From positions 1-64,000 of the forward strand of contig JAHHTW010000001.1 in NCBI GenBank assembly GCA_020024265.1: 64,000 bases of DNA. The letters run 5' to 3'. Positions 25,763-34,537 of this stretch are shown one piece after another. The stretch's first letter is position 1. The number at the start of each line of letters is the position of its first letter. This DNA comes from Anaerotignum sp. Its GTDB lineage: Bacteria; Bacillota; Clostridia; Lachnospirales; Anaerotignaceae. Under the pieces are notes generated by a model. It did not search any database and had not been told where the DNA came from. It saw nothing but the letters and a program-made list of their open reading frames with translations. Made by a program: the position numbers and the translations under genes.

Positions 25763-27046
25763 TTATTTTTTATTTTTAATAAACAATATGAATATGAAGC
25801 CGCTCAATCCCATCAAAATCGGGTAGAAGCAGTATGGCATAATATCAAATGGTGTCAGACCTGTCAGCGTTGCCGCAGAAAGCAACTGAGCGCCATAGGG
25901 GATCAATCCCTGACCTACAGATGTAAACATATCCAATATAGAAGCAGAACGCTTAGGGCTGATTTCAAATTCCTCACTGATATCCTTTGCAATAGGCCCT
26001 GCCATAACAATCGCAACCGTGTTATTTGCAGTACACATATCCACCAGCAATGCCAATACAGCAATCCCCAGCTCGCCACCTTTTTTGCCTTTGATGCGTT
26101 TCTTAATAAACTCCAGAATGAACTGAATCCCGCCCATTTCCTTTGTCATGGATACGATACAAGCAACAATGACAGAAATTACAGTAATGTCATACATACC
26201 TGTCACACCGCTACCAACCACCTTGAAAACATCTCCCAAGGGGAACATTCCGGTAGACACCCCTACAATCAATGACAGCACCGTACCGGCAATCAATACC
26301 AAAAATACATTAAACCCAATCAATGCACCAATCAGTACCACCAGATAAGGCAGTACCTTCCACATGCTGTATGGCAATGTTTCTTTCCATTCTGTGCTGC
26401 CGCCAACAGTCAAAGCAAACAACGCTACAATGGTCAAAATCGCTGCTGGCAGCACAATCATGAAATTTTCACGGAATTTATCCTTCATTTCACAGCCCTG
26501 TGTTTTGACTGCGGCAATGGTGGTATCGGAAATCATGGAAAGGTTATCCCCAAACATCGCACCACAAACAACCGCACCTATGCAGATTGCAATATCAAAG
26601 CCGGTTTTTTCACTGATACCAACTGCAATGGGTGCCAAGGCTGCAATGGTACCCATGGAAGTACCCATGGAAATGGATATAAAACAACCAATGATAAATA
26701 GCCCAACCACCGCAATATGAGAAGGCAGTATGGATAAGCCCAGATTTACAGTACTTTCTGCACCACCTGCTGCGGATACCGCACCGGAAAAACCGCCTGC
26801 TACCAAGAAAATCAAACACATTGTAATGATATTGTCTTCCCCGACACCTTGTGCGATGATGTGAATTTTTTGATTAAAATTGTGCTTTCTATCCTGTGCA
26901 AAAGCCACCAACAGCGCAATCAGAAAACCAACGATTGCCGGCATACTGTAGAAATCGCCTGTGATAAAGCCTGAGCCTAAAAAAATCAACAGAAAGACTG
27001 CGATCGGCAAAAGCGCTATTGCTCTGCCCTTTACTTCTTTTTCCAT
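25763..27046 (-). CDS. NhaC-family Na+/H+ antiporter
   Basis: A 427-residue polytopic membrane protein with about 11 to 12 helices. FIIGCFISISMGTSMGTIAA, GAMFGDNLSMISDTTIAAVK and DMCTANNTVAIVMAGPIAKD are the polar helix motifs of the NhaC family. Members exchange Na+ for H+ or couple to organic acids or amino acids, so the substrate is uncertain. GAGGGAGG precedes the start. It is a single-gene unit. Confidence 0.88.
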   Translation of the reverse strand: MEKEVKGRAIALLPIAVFLLIFLGSGFITGDFYSMPAIVGFLIALLVAFAQDRKHNFNQKIHIIAQGVGEDNIITMCLIFLVAGGFSGAVSAAGGAESTVNLGLSILPSHIAVVGLFIIGCFISISMGTSMGTIAALAPIAVGISEKTGFDIAICIGAVVCGAMFGDNLSMISDTTIAAVKTQGCEMKDKFRENFMIVLPAAILTIVALFALTVGGSTEWKETLPYSMWKVLPYLVVLIGALIGFNVFLVLIAGTVLSLIVGVSTGMFPLGDVFKVVGSGVTGMYDITVISVIVACIVSMTKEMGGIQFILEFIKKRIKGKKGGELGIAVLALLVDMCTANNTVAIVMAGPIAKDISEEFEISPKRSASILDMFTSVGQGLIPYGAQLLSAATLTGLTPFDIMPYCFYPILMGLSGFIFILFIKNKK

Positions 27047-27274
27047 ATAAATATTCCCTCCCTCAATAATATACGGAATTTTTCATTTCCTGACAGAACC
27101 AATGTGCAGCATATCGCAGAAAAACCACCGATTGGCATGCCAAAAAAGACATCTCCGTACTCCTATGATTACCGTAACATGGTATCATAAATCACAAAGC
27201 TTGACAAGGCAAAACAGACCATAGAAACGAAAATGCATTGCATACTGCATACATCATCTTTATGCATCCACAAA

Positions 27275-28066
27275 TCAATCTTTCGCAAACAAGCGACAAT
27301 ACAATTCTTCCTTCCGATCCGCTTTCAAAGGGAATGTATCTCGATAGTCTGCTACCTCCTGCAAATCAATCTCTACCACTGCCAATTCGTTTTCCTTTGT
27401 CAGGTGTGCAAGCACAGCACCTGTGGGAGAAACCAGCATACTGTCACCGGTATATGTCAATGTGGCATCCTTCCCACTGCGATTGACACCAACTACAAAG
27501 CTCTGATTTTCGATGGCTCTTGCCTGAAGCAGCGTGATCCAATGCCCCACACGTGCAACAGGCCAATTCGCAATGACTGTCATAATCTGACTTTTTTTCG
27601 ATGCTGCTTGAAAAATTTCAGGAAATCGCAAATCATAACAAACAAAGGGCGCAAGCGTTGCACCACATACCTTACAGTTTACCAGCGTATCCCCTGCAAC
27701 ATAATGCTTTGCTTCCGCACCATAGGAAAAAGGATGAATTTTGGCATAATTTGCCAAAACAATACCTGTATGATCCATAACAATGCTATGGTTCCTTGCT
27801 TTGCCATCCTCCAGAAAAATGACACCAAACACCACAGCTATATGATTTTTGATTGCTTGCTTTTGGAAAAAAGAAATGGTTTCGCTATTTTCTGCATGTT
27901 CTCCATATTGTTCCGGCTTCATGGTAAAACCTGTTAATGTCATTTCAGGAAATACAATCAAATCCGCATTTTGCCTATGTGCATCTGCCATCATCTGTGT
28001 ACATACCTGCATTGCTTTTGGTTTATTTTCAAATTCCATATTTAGTTGTGCAAGTGCAATTTTCAT
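27275..28066 (-). CDS. Carbon-nitrogen hydrolase (nitrilase superfamily amidase)
   Basis: The 263-residue protein has the Glu-Lys-Cys triad in family context: Glu in LIVFPEMTLTGF, Lys in NYAKIHPFSYG and Cys in APFVCYDLRFPEIFQAAS. It is closest in feel to omega-amidase or carbamoylase-like cytosolic amidases. The frame opens upstream at 28123, but AAAGGAGGG precedes ATG 28066. It stands alone; the substrate is unknown. Confidence 0.9.
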   Translation of the reverse strand: MKIALAQLNMEFENKPKAMQVCTQMMADAHRQNADLIVFPEMTLTGFTMKPEQYGEHAENSETISFFQKQAIKNHIAVVFGVIFLEDGKARNHSIVMDHTGIVLANYAKIHPFSYGAEAKHYVAGDTLVNCKVCGATLAPFVCYDLRFPEIFQAASKKSQIMTVIANWPVARVGHWITLLQARAIENQSFVVGVNRSGKDATLTYTGDSMLVSPTGAVLAHLTKENELAVVEIDLQEVADYRDTFPLKADRKEELYCRLFAKD

Positions 28067-28217
28067 ATCTGTACCCTCCTTTATTTGTTTCATTTTAATC
28101 TCATTTAGTATAGCATAAAACACCTCTTTCTACCATAAAAAAACTTTGAACATTGCTCCACTCTATGCAAGCAATAGATCTCTCATTGGAAATCAGAATA
28201 CGATATGGATTTCTTTG

Positions 28218-28266
28218 ATAAAATAAAAAAACCAATAATCATAAGGATTTTCCCTTTGATCATTGG
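28218..28266 (-). terminator. Terminator of the DUF2089 operon
   Basis: CCAATGATCA pairs with TGATTATTGG (one G-U) around a 15-base loop and is followed by TTTTTTTATTTT on the minus strand. Its left arm includes the original stop codon of the KTR gene. Confidence 0.85.
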
Positions 28267-28454
28267 CTCTGCGTCTGTGCGTCCGGCTCTTTGTCTGATA
28301 TGACCGAAATTTGGAATTATCGTATATGAATGCGTGTTTGCACTTTGCACTTTGGGCAAAATAGCGGAAAATTCTCCAGCACTGTATTTTGCTGGATTTT
28401 GATTCTCGTCTTTTGATGGCAAACAGGGCATAAAATCCTTTGCTCTTGTTCCAT
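28260..28454 (-). pseudogene. Cysteine-rich KTR-domain protein, interrupted by one stop
   Basis: From ATG 28454 (GGGAG eight bases upstream) the frame gives MEQEQRILCPVCHQKTRIKI, VLENFPLFCPKCKVQTRIHI, Arg, then TAA, then FQISVISDKEPDAQTQSQ and TGA. The two CPxC pairs and the closing KEPDAxTQS are hallmarks of the small KTR zinc-ribbon family often carried by Tn916-like elements. The TAA at codon 46 stands where relatives usually have Gln or Asn, so one base change would repair the frame. The shortened 45-residue product keeps all four cysteines and could still fold. Confidence 0.65.
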
Positions 28455-28467
28455 AAAAATCGCTCCC

Positions 28468-28743
28468 TTACGAAAGATCCTTTGCTTTCATTTTTTCTAT
28501 TTCTTTCTTCTTGTACTCATATCGCCCCATAATCCAGAAAAACAGGGTGATAATAAAAAGTACAATATAGGCAATCACATCTTCTACCGAGAACGACACC
28601 TTCCTCACAAATACTCGATACAGCAGCGCAATTACAGTCAACAGCGGAACAATACCACCCAATAAAAAATATCTTGATGTACTCAAACGTTCATGCAGAC
28701 ACAACAATATTGTTGCAATCAATACAACACTTGCATGCTTCAT
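28468..28743 (-). CDS. Small membrane protein coupled to a DUF2089 gene
   Basis: The 91-residue product has three likely membrane helices (about residues 4-16, 25-46 and 55-73) and a highly charged C-terminus (EYKKKEIEKMKAKDLS). It overlaps the DUF2089 gene by four bases (ATGA), and the KTR frame begins 13 bases after its stop. No family was recognised. The link to a small DNA-binding-like protein suggests a regulator/membrane-partner pair. Confidence 0.65.
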   Translation of the reverse strand: MKHASVVLIATILLCLHERLSTSRYFLLGGIVPLLTVIALLYRVFVRKVSFSVEDVIAYIVLFIITLFFWIMGRYEYKKKEIEKMKAKDLS

Positions 28744-29042
28744 ATCTGCGCCTCCTTTTCTTTTTTGTATTTTTCAATAATCAATTTTGCCGTTTCAATA
28801 TCAATCCTTGCATCTACGGCAAGCCCTTTGATGAATGCAGAAAATGGTTCTTCCTTCTGTTTGTCATTCATCTCCACCTTTTGTATGAGCTTGTCCAGTC
28901 GCAAACGTACTGTTGGATATGACACATCATACAATTTTGCAATATCCTTCAATGAACCTGATTTCAATATAAAATTTTTGATAAACGTAATATCCTCCTG
29001 CTCCAACGCCAATATCCATGATGGAATTTTATCTAGCTCCAT
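28740..29042 (-). CDS. DUF2089-family protein, putative regulator
   Basis: A 100-residue protein with the DUF2089 core: IPSWILALEQEDITFIKNFI, LKSGSLKDIAKLYDVSYPTV and RLRLDKLIQKV. The middle stretch is a helix-turn-helix of the kind that recognises DNA, so a small transcriptional regulator is inferred. First gene of a three-gene unit under the promoter at 29079-29106. Confidence 0.82.
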   Translation of the reverse strand: MELDKIPSWILALEQEDITFIKNFILKSGSLKDIAKLYDVSYPTVRLRLDKLIQKVEMNDKQKEEPFSAFIKGLAVDARIDIETAKLIIEKYKKEKEAQI

Positions 29043-29364
29043 TTTTACACTCCTTTCACATTATTTTTAATATAATTTATCATAACATAAATAAAATTAA
29101 AGTCAATACATAAATAACATGATGTTTTATGAATATTCTTTCGCAATCAATTGGGAAAGAACATATACACAGCAGCATAAAAACCATTTCAAAAAAAGCA
29201 TATAAAATGAATGTGATTTGATGAAAAAATTGCTCTAATGTGGTATGATTAGAACAAATCCCATCTTTTTTTGAATGAAAAGAATCTTATGGGATGGTTA
29301 CAAAAATACAAATGGAAAGATACTGTAATCAAAAATAGAAGCATATAAAAGGAGCGTTTCACAC
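29043..29364. other. Divergent intergenic region
   Basis: About 320 AT-rich bases between the DUF2089 operon (minus) and the phosphatase gene (plus). The promoter of the DUF2089 operon lies at 29079-29106. No clear promoter pair was found for the plus-strand genes. Confidence 0.5.
29079..29106 (-). promoter_or_regulatory. Promoter of the DUF2089 operon
   Basis: TTGACT and TATGAT are separated by 16 bases on the minus strand, about 40 bases before the first start codon. Confidence 0.65.
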
Positions 29365-29826
29365 ATGATGAAAATATTATTCATCTGCCATGGCAATATT
29401 TGTCGTTCTCCCATGGCAGAATTTCTCTGCAAGGATCTGGCAGCAAAGCGTGGGCTTTCAGACAAGCTCTCCATTGCCTCTGCTGCAACCACTACAGATG
29501 AAATCGGCAACCCCGTACATCATGGAACTGTTCGTGTACTGCAACCGCTTGGTATTTCCACAGCAGGAAAAACAGCACGTCAGGTCACAAAAAAAGATTA
29601 TCAGGAATATGATTTATTATTGTGTATGGAAAATCAAAACCTGCGTGAAATCAAACGGATACTCCCCAGTGACCCACAGCAGAAAATCTGTCGTTTGCTG
29701 GACTTTACAGACCGTCCACGTGACATTGCAGACCCATGGTATACCGGAAATTTTGAGTCCTCTCTGCGGGATATACAGGAAGGCTGCATTGCACTTTTGG
29801 ATAAAATCGAAAAGGAATTACACTAA
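29365..29826 (+). CDS. Low-molecular-weight protein-tyrosine phosphatase
   Basis: The 153-residue enzyme has the P-loop CHGNICRSPMAE (catalytic Cys and Arg) at residues 9-20 and the general-acid aspartate in DIADPWYTGNFE. The P-loop His replaces the more common V/L after Cys (CHGN), which is frequent in Firmicutes. AAAGGAG lies ten bases before the first of two ATGs. It precedes pdp by about 55 bases and may be co-transcribed with it. Confidence 0.93.
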   Translation: MMKILFICHGNICRSPMAEFLCKDLAAKRGLSDKLSIASAATTTDEIGNPVHHGTVRVLQPLGISTAGKTARQVTKKDYQEYDLLLCMENQNLREIKRILPSDPQQKICRLLDFTDRPRDIADPWYTGNFESSLRDIQEGCIALLDKIEKELH

Positions 29827-29880
29827 TCTTTCTTTCCCAATATGGTACATATCAAAAATGCTACAAAAGGAGGGACTGTC

Positions 29881-31200
29881 ATGCATATTTTAGACTTGAT
29901 CATCAAAAAACGAGAACATCAAAAACTGACAAAGGAAGAAATCTCTTTTTTTGTACAAGGTGTTACGGATGGCACATTACCCGATTATCAGATTTCTGCG
30001 CTTTTGATGGCAATTTTTCTCAATGGTATGGATGCTGAAGAAATCACACATCTTACTATGGATATGGCAAATTCGGGCGCACGCTTTGATCTTTCTGCCG
30101 TACAGGGCTTTAAGGTAGATAAGCACAGTACAGGTGGTGTTGCAGATACCACCACATTGATTTTGGCACCTCTGGTTGCCTCTGTTGGGGTACCGGTTGT
30201 CAAAATGAGCGGGCGTGGACTGGGATTTTCCGGTGGCACCATTGATAAGCTGGAGTCCATCCCCGGCTTTTGTGTTTCTGTAGACGAAGCACAAGCAATC
30301 GCATTGGCACAAAAAAGCCATTTGGTACTTATGGGACAAACCGAAAATCTTACACCTGCGGACAAAAAGCTCTACGCACTGCGTGATGTCACAGGTACGG
30401 TAGAGAGCTTGCCTCTGATTGCCGCAAGCATTATGTCCAAAAAAATTGCAGCCGGTGCAAACGGCATTGTATTGGATGTCAAATGCGGCAGTGGTGCATT
30501 TATGAAAACATTGGAGGATGCACAGGCACTTGCACGGATTATGGTAGAGATTGGGAAAAGAGTGGGGCAAAAGGTTTCTGCTGTCATCAGCGGTATGGAT
30601 CAACCTCTTGGCTCCCATATCGGAAACAGTCTGGAAGTTATGGAAGCCATATCTATATTACGTGGAGAAGTCGGTGGCGATTTGTTGGAGGTTGCGCTGC
30701 TTTTGGGTGCGCATATGCTGCTGCTTGCCGAACGTGCAGAAACCATTGCGGAAGGCAAGGCACTCCTACAGCAACAGATTGCAAATGGGCAGGGGCTTGC
30801 AAAGCTGCGTGAATTACTCATACAGCAGGGCGGAAATCCGGCTGTGCTGGAAGATTTTTCTCTCCTGCCGCTTTCTCCCTGTACCCATATACTGACCGCC
30901 GCACAAGACGGCTATTTGACAAAAATCAATACTGCAAAAATCGGGCAGGCTGCACAGGCAACCGGCGCTGGACGTGTCTACAAGGAACAGCCCTTAGACT
31001 ACGGTGCAGGCATTATTATGAAAAAACGCTTGGGGGATATCATTACAAAAGGCGAACCTCTGGCTGTACTCTACAGCGCAACAGAGGAACGGTGTGCTTC
31101 TGCTGGAAACATACTTGCAGATGCATTGACGATTTCTGATACACCAATGCCACTGCCCCCCTTGGTTTTGGATACCATTTCATATCGTCAATCAGAATGA
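29881..31200 (+). CDS. pdp: Pyrimidine-nucleoside phosphorylase
   Basis: The 439-residue protein cleaves thymidine, uridine or deoxyuridine with phosphate, giving the base and (deoxy)ribose 1-phosphate. Family motifs are complete: KVDKHSTGGVADTTTLILAP, KMSGRGLGFSGGTIDKLESI, YALRDVTGTVESLPLIAASI, VLDVKCGSGAFMKT. AAAAGGAGGG precedes ATG 29881; the earlier ATG at 29842 has none. The product passes to DeoB, encoded 15 bases downstream. Confidence 0.95.
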   Translation: MHILDLIIKKREHQKLTKEEISFFVQGVTDGTLPDYQISALLMAIFLNGMDAEEITHLTMDMANSGARFDLSAVQGFKVDKHSTGGVADTTTLILAPLVASVGVPVVKMSGRGLGFSGGTIDKLESIPGFCVSVDEAQAIALAQKSHLVLMGQTENLTPADKKLYALRDVTGTVESLPLIAASIMSKKIAAGANGIVLDVKCGSGAFMKTLEDAQALARIMVEIGKRVGQKVSAVISGMDQPLGSHIGNSLEVMEAISILRGEVGGDLLEVALLLGAHMLLLAERAETIAEGKALLQQQIANGQGLAKLRELLIQQGGNPAVLEDFSLLPLSPCTHILTAAQDGYLTKINTAKIGQAAQATGAGRVYKEQPLDYGAGIIMKKRLGDIITKGEPLAVLYSATEERCASAGNILADALTISDTPMPLPPLVLDTISYRQSE

Positions 31201-31215
31201 AAGGATGTGGAACTG

Positions 31216-32394
31216 ATGAAAAGAGCCATTATTATTGTATTGGATAGTGTGGGAATTGGGGAGCTTCCAGATGCTGCGGATTTCGGCGATGTTGGGAGCA
31301 ATACACTGGTAAATATCAAAAAAGTAAGACCACAGACAGCGCTGCCAAACCTTTGCGCCCTTGGTCTTGGCAATATTCCGGGGGATGAAATTGCATTGCT
31401 TGGAAAGGTTGCTCATCCGATTGGTGCATATGGCAAAATGGCAGAGGCTTCCATCGGCAAGGACACCACCACAGGGCATTGGGAAATTGCCGGTATACTG
31501 ACAAAGCATCCCTTCCCCACATTCACAGAAACAGGCTTTCCAAAAGAAGTCATGGACGCTTTTGAAACAGCCATTGGCACAAAAACATTGGGGAATTACG
31601 CTGCTTCCGGTACTGTCATCATTCAAGATTTGGGGGATGAACATATGCGTACCGGCTTCCCCATTGTCTATACCTCTGCCGACAGCGTATTCCAAATCGC
31701 TGCACATGAGGATGTCATTCCTGTGAAAAAACTATATGAAATTTGCGAAAAAGCCAGAAAAATATTGACCGGCAAATACGGTGTGGCACGTGTCATTGCA
31801 AGACCGTTCGTTGGTGCAAACGGCAGCTATACCCGTACCAAAAACAGAAGGGACTTCTCCTTGGAGCCAACGGGCGACACCATACTTGACCTTGCAAAGG
31901 CAAAGGGCTATCAAGTCACTGCCATTGGAAAAATTGAGGATATCTTTGAGCATCGTGGCATGACACGTACCGACCATACCACGAACAACCAAGAAGGTAT
32001 TGAAAAAACCATACTGTATACAAAAGAAGAGTTTTCCGGCATACTCTTTACCAATCTTGTGGATACCGATATGATTTACGGACATCGCAACGATGTGGAT
32101 GGCTATGCAAAGGCACTTGAATATTTCGACAGCAAGCTGCCGGAAATCATGAATGTGATGCACGAAGGCGACATTTTATTTATCACTGCCGACCATGGCT
32201 GCGACCCCACAACACCCAGCACAGACCATTCTCGGGAATATGTTCCTTTACTTGTATATGGCAAATGTGTGCGAGAAAATACGGCATTGGGAATCCGCAA
32301 AACGTTTGCGGACATCGGACAGACAATCAGTGATTATCTCGGCTTGGACGCAGCATTTGAAGCAGAAAGCTTTTTGCAGGATATCTTAAAATAA
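31216..32394 (+). CDS. deoB: Phosphopentomutase
   Basis: The 392-residue enzyme converts (deoxy)ribose 1-phosphate to the 5-phosphate. IIIVLDSVGIGELPDAADFG, KDTTTGHWEIAG and FITADHGCDPTTPSTDHSRE carry the alkaline-phosphatase-superfamily metal ligands and catalytic Thr. An upstream GTG at 31207 is too close to AAAGGA, so ATG 31216 is preferred. It ends the nucleoside catabolism unit with a strong terminator. Confidence 0.96.
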   Translation: MKRAIIIVLDSVGIGELPDAADFGDVGSNTLVNIKKVRPQTALPNLCALGLGNIPGDEIALLGKVAHPIGAYGKMAEASIGKDTTTGHWEIAGILTKHPFPTFTETGFPKEVMDAFETAIGTKTLGNYAASGTVIIQDLGDEHMRTGFPIVYTSADSVFQIAAHEDVIPVKKLYEICEKARKILTGKYGVARVIARPFVGANGSYTRTKNRRDFSLEPTGDTILDLAKAKGYQVTAIGKIEDIFEHRGMTRTDHTTNNQEGIEKTILYTKEEFSGILFTNLVDTDMIYGHRNDVDGYAKALEYFDSKLPEIMNVMHEGDILFITADHGCDPTTPSTDHSREYVPLLVYGKCVRENTALGIRKTFADIGQTISDYLGLDAAFEAESFLQDILK

Positions 32395-32400
32395 GCATAC

Positions 32401-32441
32401 AAAAACGGATTTTACCTTTTGTGGTAAAATCCGTTTTTTTT
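32401..32441 (+). terminator. Bidirectional terminator between deoB and pncB
   Basis: AAAAACGGATTTTACC pairs with GGTAAAATCCGTTTTT around TTTTGT; T tracts of eight on the plus strand and five on the minus strand. Confidence 0.92.
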
Positions 32442-32453
32442 CTCAAGAAAGCA

Positions 32454-33917
32454 TTACATTTCTTTTTTCGCACTCATTGCATCAATCAGCTGTGTTTTCA
32501 GCTGTAACAATTTGTCGGATAAATCCACAGGTACAATATGTGGATTATTCAAACGCAAATGCTCATCCCAAAGGGAATCCTTTTCTCTATTACAGTATGC
32601 CTGAATCTCCATGGTTTCCGGGCTTTCGTACACCTGCTTGCCATCCACAAAAATAGGGACAAGCAATTCTCTTACGGTATAGGTACCCGGCTCCAATGTC
32701 ATCTGTTTCCACTTCGCATTGCTGTCACGGATTTCCAGACGCTTTGTTTCATCCAAAACCTCGTCATCCAGCGCAATCAAATCTGCTTTGATTTTTCCTG
32801 TTGCCTTTTCATAAATACGGAATACCTTTTTCACACCGGGGTTTGTCACCTTTTCCGGATTGTTGGACAGCTTAATTTTGGGAACGAATACTCCATTTTC
32901 GTCTTCCTCTGCTGCCAATTTATATACGCCGCCAAATGCAGGGCAATCATCACTGGTAATCAGCTTGGTACCAACACCCCACAGACTGATTTTTGCTCCC
33001 TGTAGCTTCAGGCTGGCAATCAAATTTTCATCCAAATCACTGGAGGCACTGATGACTGCATCTGCAAAGCCCGCTTCTTCCAGCATTGCCTTCGCCTTTT
33101 TGGAAAGATATGCCAGATCACCGCTATCCAGACGAATGCCATAATTTTTCAATGCAATTCCATTTTCACGCATTTCTCGGAATACCTGAATGGCATTTGG
33201 CACACCGGATTGCAATGTATTGTACGTATCCACCAAAAGCAGACAGGCATTTGGGAAAAGCCTTGCATATTCACGAAAAGCAGTCAGCTCATCCGGAAAG
33301 CTCATAACCCAGCTATGTGCATGCGTACCCTTTACCGGCACACCAAACTGCTGACCCGTCAGAACATTGCTTGTTCCACAACATCCGCCAATCACAGCTG
33401 CCCTTGCACCCAGTGTACCGGCATCCGGCCCCTGTGCACGACGCAAGCCAAACTCCATGACCGGATCGCCCTGTGCAGCCCATACCACACGTGCCGCTTT
33501 TGTCGCAATCAGACTTTGATGATTGATGATGTTCAAGAGCGCTGTTTCTACCAGCTGCGCTTCCATAATGGGTGCTTTCACACGCATCAGCGGTTCATAG
33601 GGAAATACAACAGTTCCTTCCGGAATCGCATAAATCTCACCTGTAAACCGGAAACCTCTCAAATATTCAATAAAGTCTGCGGAAAACAATCCCAAACTTT
33701 CCAGATACGTAATTTCTTCTGCCTCAAAACGCAGATTGCGGATATATTCGATTGTTTGCTGCAAACCTGCTGCAATGGCATAACCGTTGCCACTCGGATT
33801 TTTGCGGTAAAACAAATCAAATACCACCTGTCTTTTATACGAACCTGTGTCAAAGTAGCCCTGCATCATTGTCAATTCATATAAATCTGTCAGCAGCGCC
33901 AAGTTTCTTCCTTCCAT
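32454..33917 (-). CDS. pncB: Nicotinate phosphoribosyltransferase
   Basis: The 487-residue enzyme makes nicotinate mononucleotide in NAD salvage. It begins with NLALLTDLYELTMMQGYFDT, followed by VFDLFYRKNPSGNGYAIAAG, EFGLRRAQGPDAGTLGARAA with the conserved RRAQG, VKGTHAHSWVMSF and GIRLDSGDLAYLSKKAK. Length is typical of the long bacterial type. AAAGGAG precedes the ATG, and a promoter lies about 65 bases upstream. Convergent with deoB. Confidence 0.95.
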   Translation of the reverse strand: MEGRNLALLTDLYELTMMQGYFDTGSYKRQVVFDLFYRKNPSGNGYAIAAGLQQTIEYIRNLRFEAEEITYLESLGLFSADFIEYLRGFRFTGEIYAIPEGTVVFPYEPLMRVKAPIMEAQLVETALLNIINHQSLIATKAARVVWAAQGDPVMEFGLRRAQGPDAGTLGARAAVIGGCCGTSNVLTGQQFGVPVKGTHAHSWVMSFPDELTAFREYARLFPNACLLLVDTYNTLQSGVPNAIQVFREMRENGIALKNYGIRLDSGDLAYLSKKAKAMLEEAGFADAVISASSDLDENLIASLKLQGAKISLWGVGTKLITSDDCPAFGGVYKLAAEEDENGVFVPKIKLSNNPEKVTNPGVKKVFRIYEKATGKIKADLIALDDEVLDETKRLEIRDSNAKWKQMTLEPGTYTVRELLVPIFVDGKQVYESPETMEIQAYCNREKDSLWDEHLRLNNPHIVPVDLSDKLLQLKTQLIDAMSAKKEM

Positions 33918-33980
33918 GTCGATCTCCTTTGCTCTTTACGGGCAGAAAAAATTCTGTCATCCCTATTTTGTCATGTCTAT

Positions 33981-34008
33981 ATTATACATAAATCATCCAA
34001 AAAATCAA
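33981..34008 (-). promoter_or_regulatory. Promoter of pncB
   Basis: TTGATT and TATAAT are separated by 16 bases on the minus strand, about 60 bases before the pncB start. Confidence 0.6.
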
Positions 34009-34169
34009 ACATCTCCATCTATTTTTTATATTTCCTGCATGGAATTGTTCTATATAATATAATTTCATGCATAAAAAGAGGGTATACATGCAGATATGCA
34101 AAATAGTGTATACAGTTTTCAAGTATACAACATACTTTTACAAAATCGCATTTTCTGTGAAAAAAGGTC

Positions 34170-34198
34170 TTTACAAACCGATATCTGCCATATATAAT
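34170..34198 (+). promoter_or_regulatory. Promoter of the ileS leader
   Basis: TTTACA (34170-34175) and TATAAT (34193-34198) are separated by 17 bases; transcription should begin near 34205, just before the T-box. Confidence 0.75.
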
Positions 34199-34214
34199 TA
34201 TCTGCATGAATGAC

Positions 34215-34484
34215 AAAACACTTTGACGGAGAGAGTATATCTTTTTCATAGATGCTTCAGAGAATCGGAGGCTGGTGAAATCCCGATGCACAAAAAAGAT
34301 AGAAAATCACTCCCGAGTGGCAGACCGAACGATGTTTGTGTACACAACCATTCAGTAGACTCTGTCGTTTCCCGCGTTAAGGGTATACATTATGATTGTA
34401 ATGTAATGAGGTGGACGGCAGTTGCCGTCAAATCAGGTGGTATCGCGAGCCCATTCGTCCTGTGTTGACGAATGGGCTTTTTTG
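34215..34484 (+). promoter_or_regulatory. Isoleucine T-box leader of ileS
   Basis: The leader has the Stem I landmarks AGAGA and GGCTGGTGAAATCCC, a specifier codon ATC (Ile) at 34306-34308 in GAAAATCAC, and the antiterminator bulge GGTGGTATCGCG at 34436-34447. Within this, TGGT can pair with the ACCA end of uncharged tRNA-Ile. A terminator follows (GCCCATTCGTC at 34449-34459 with GACGAATGGGC at 34467-34477, then TTTTTT). Uncharged tRNA-Ile should stabilise the antiterminator and switch on ileS. The specifier agrees with the gene downstream. Confidence 0.95.
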
Positions 34485-34537
34485 TATGATGCTCCAATCT
34501 GCGGGAATCATACAATAAAATAAGGAGGTATTGAACT

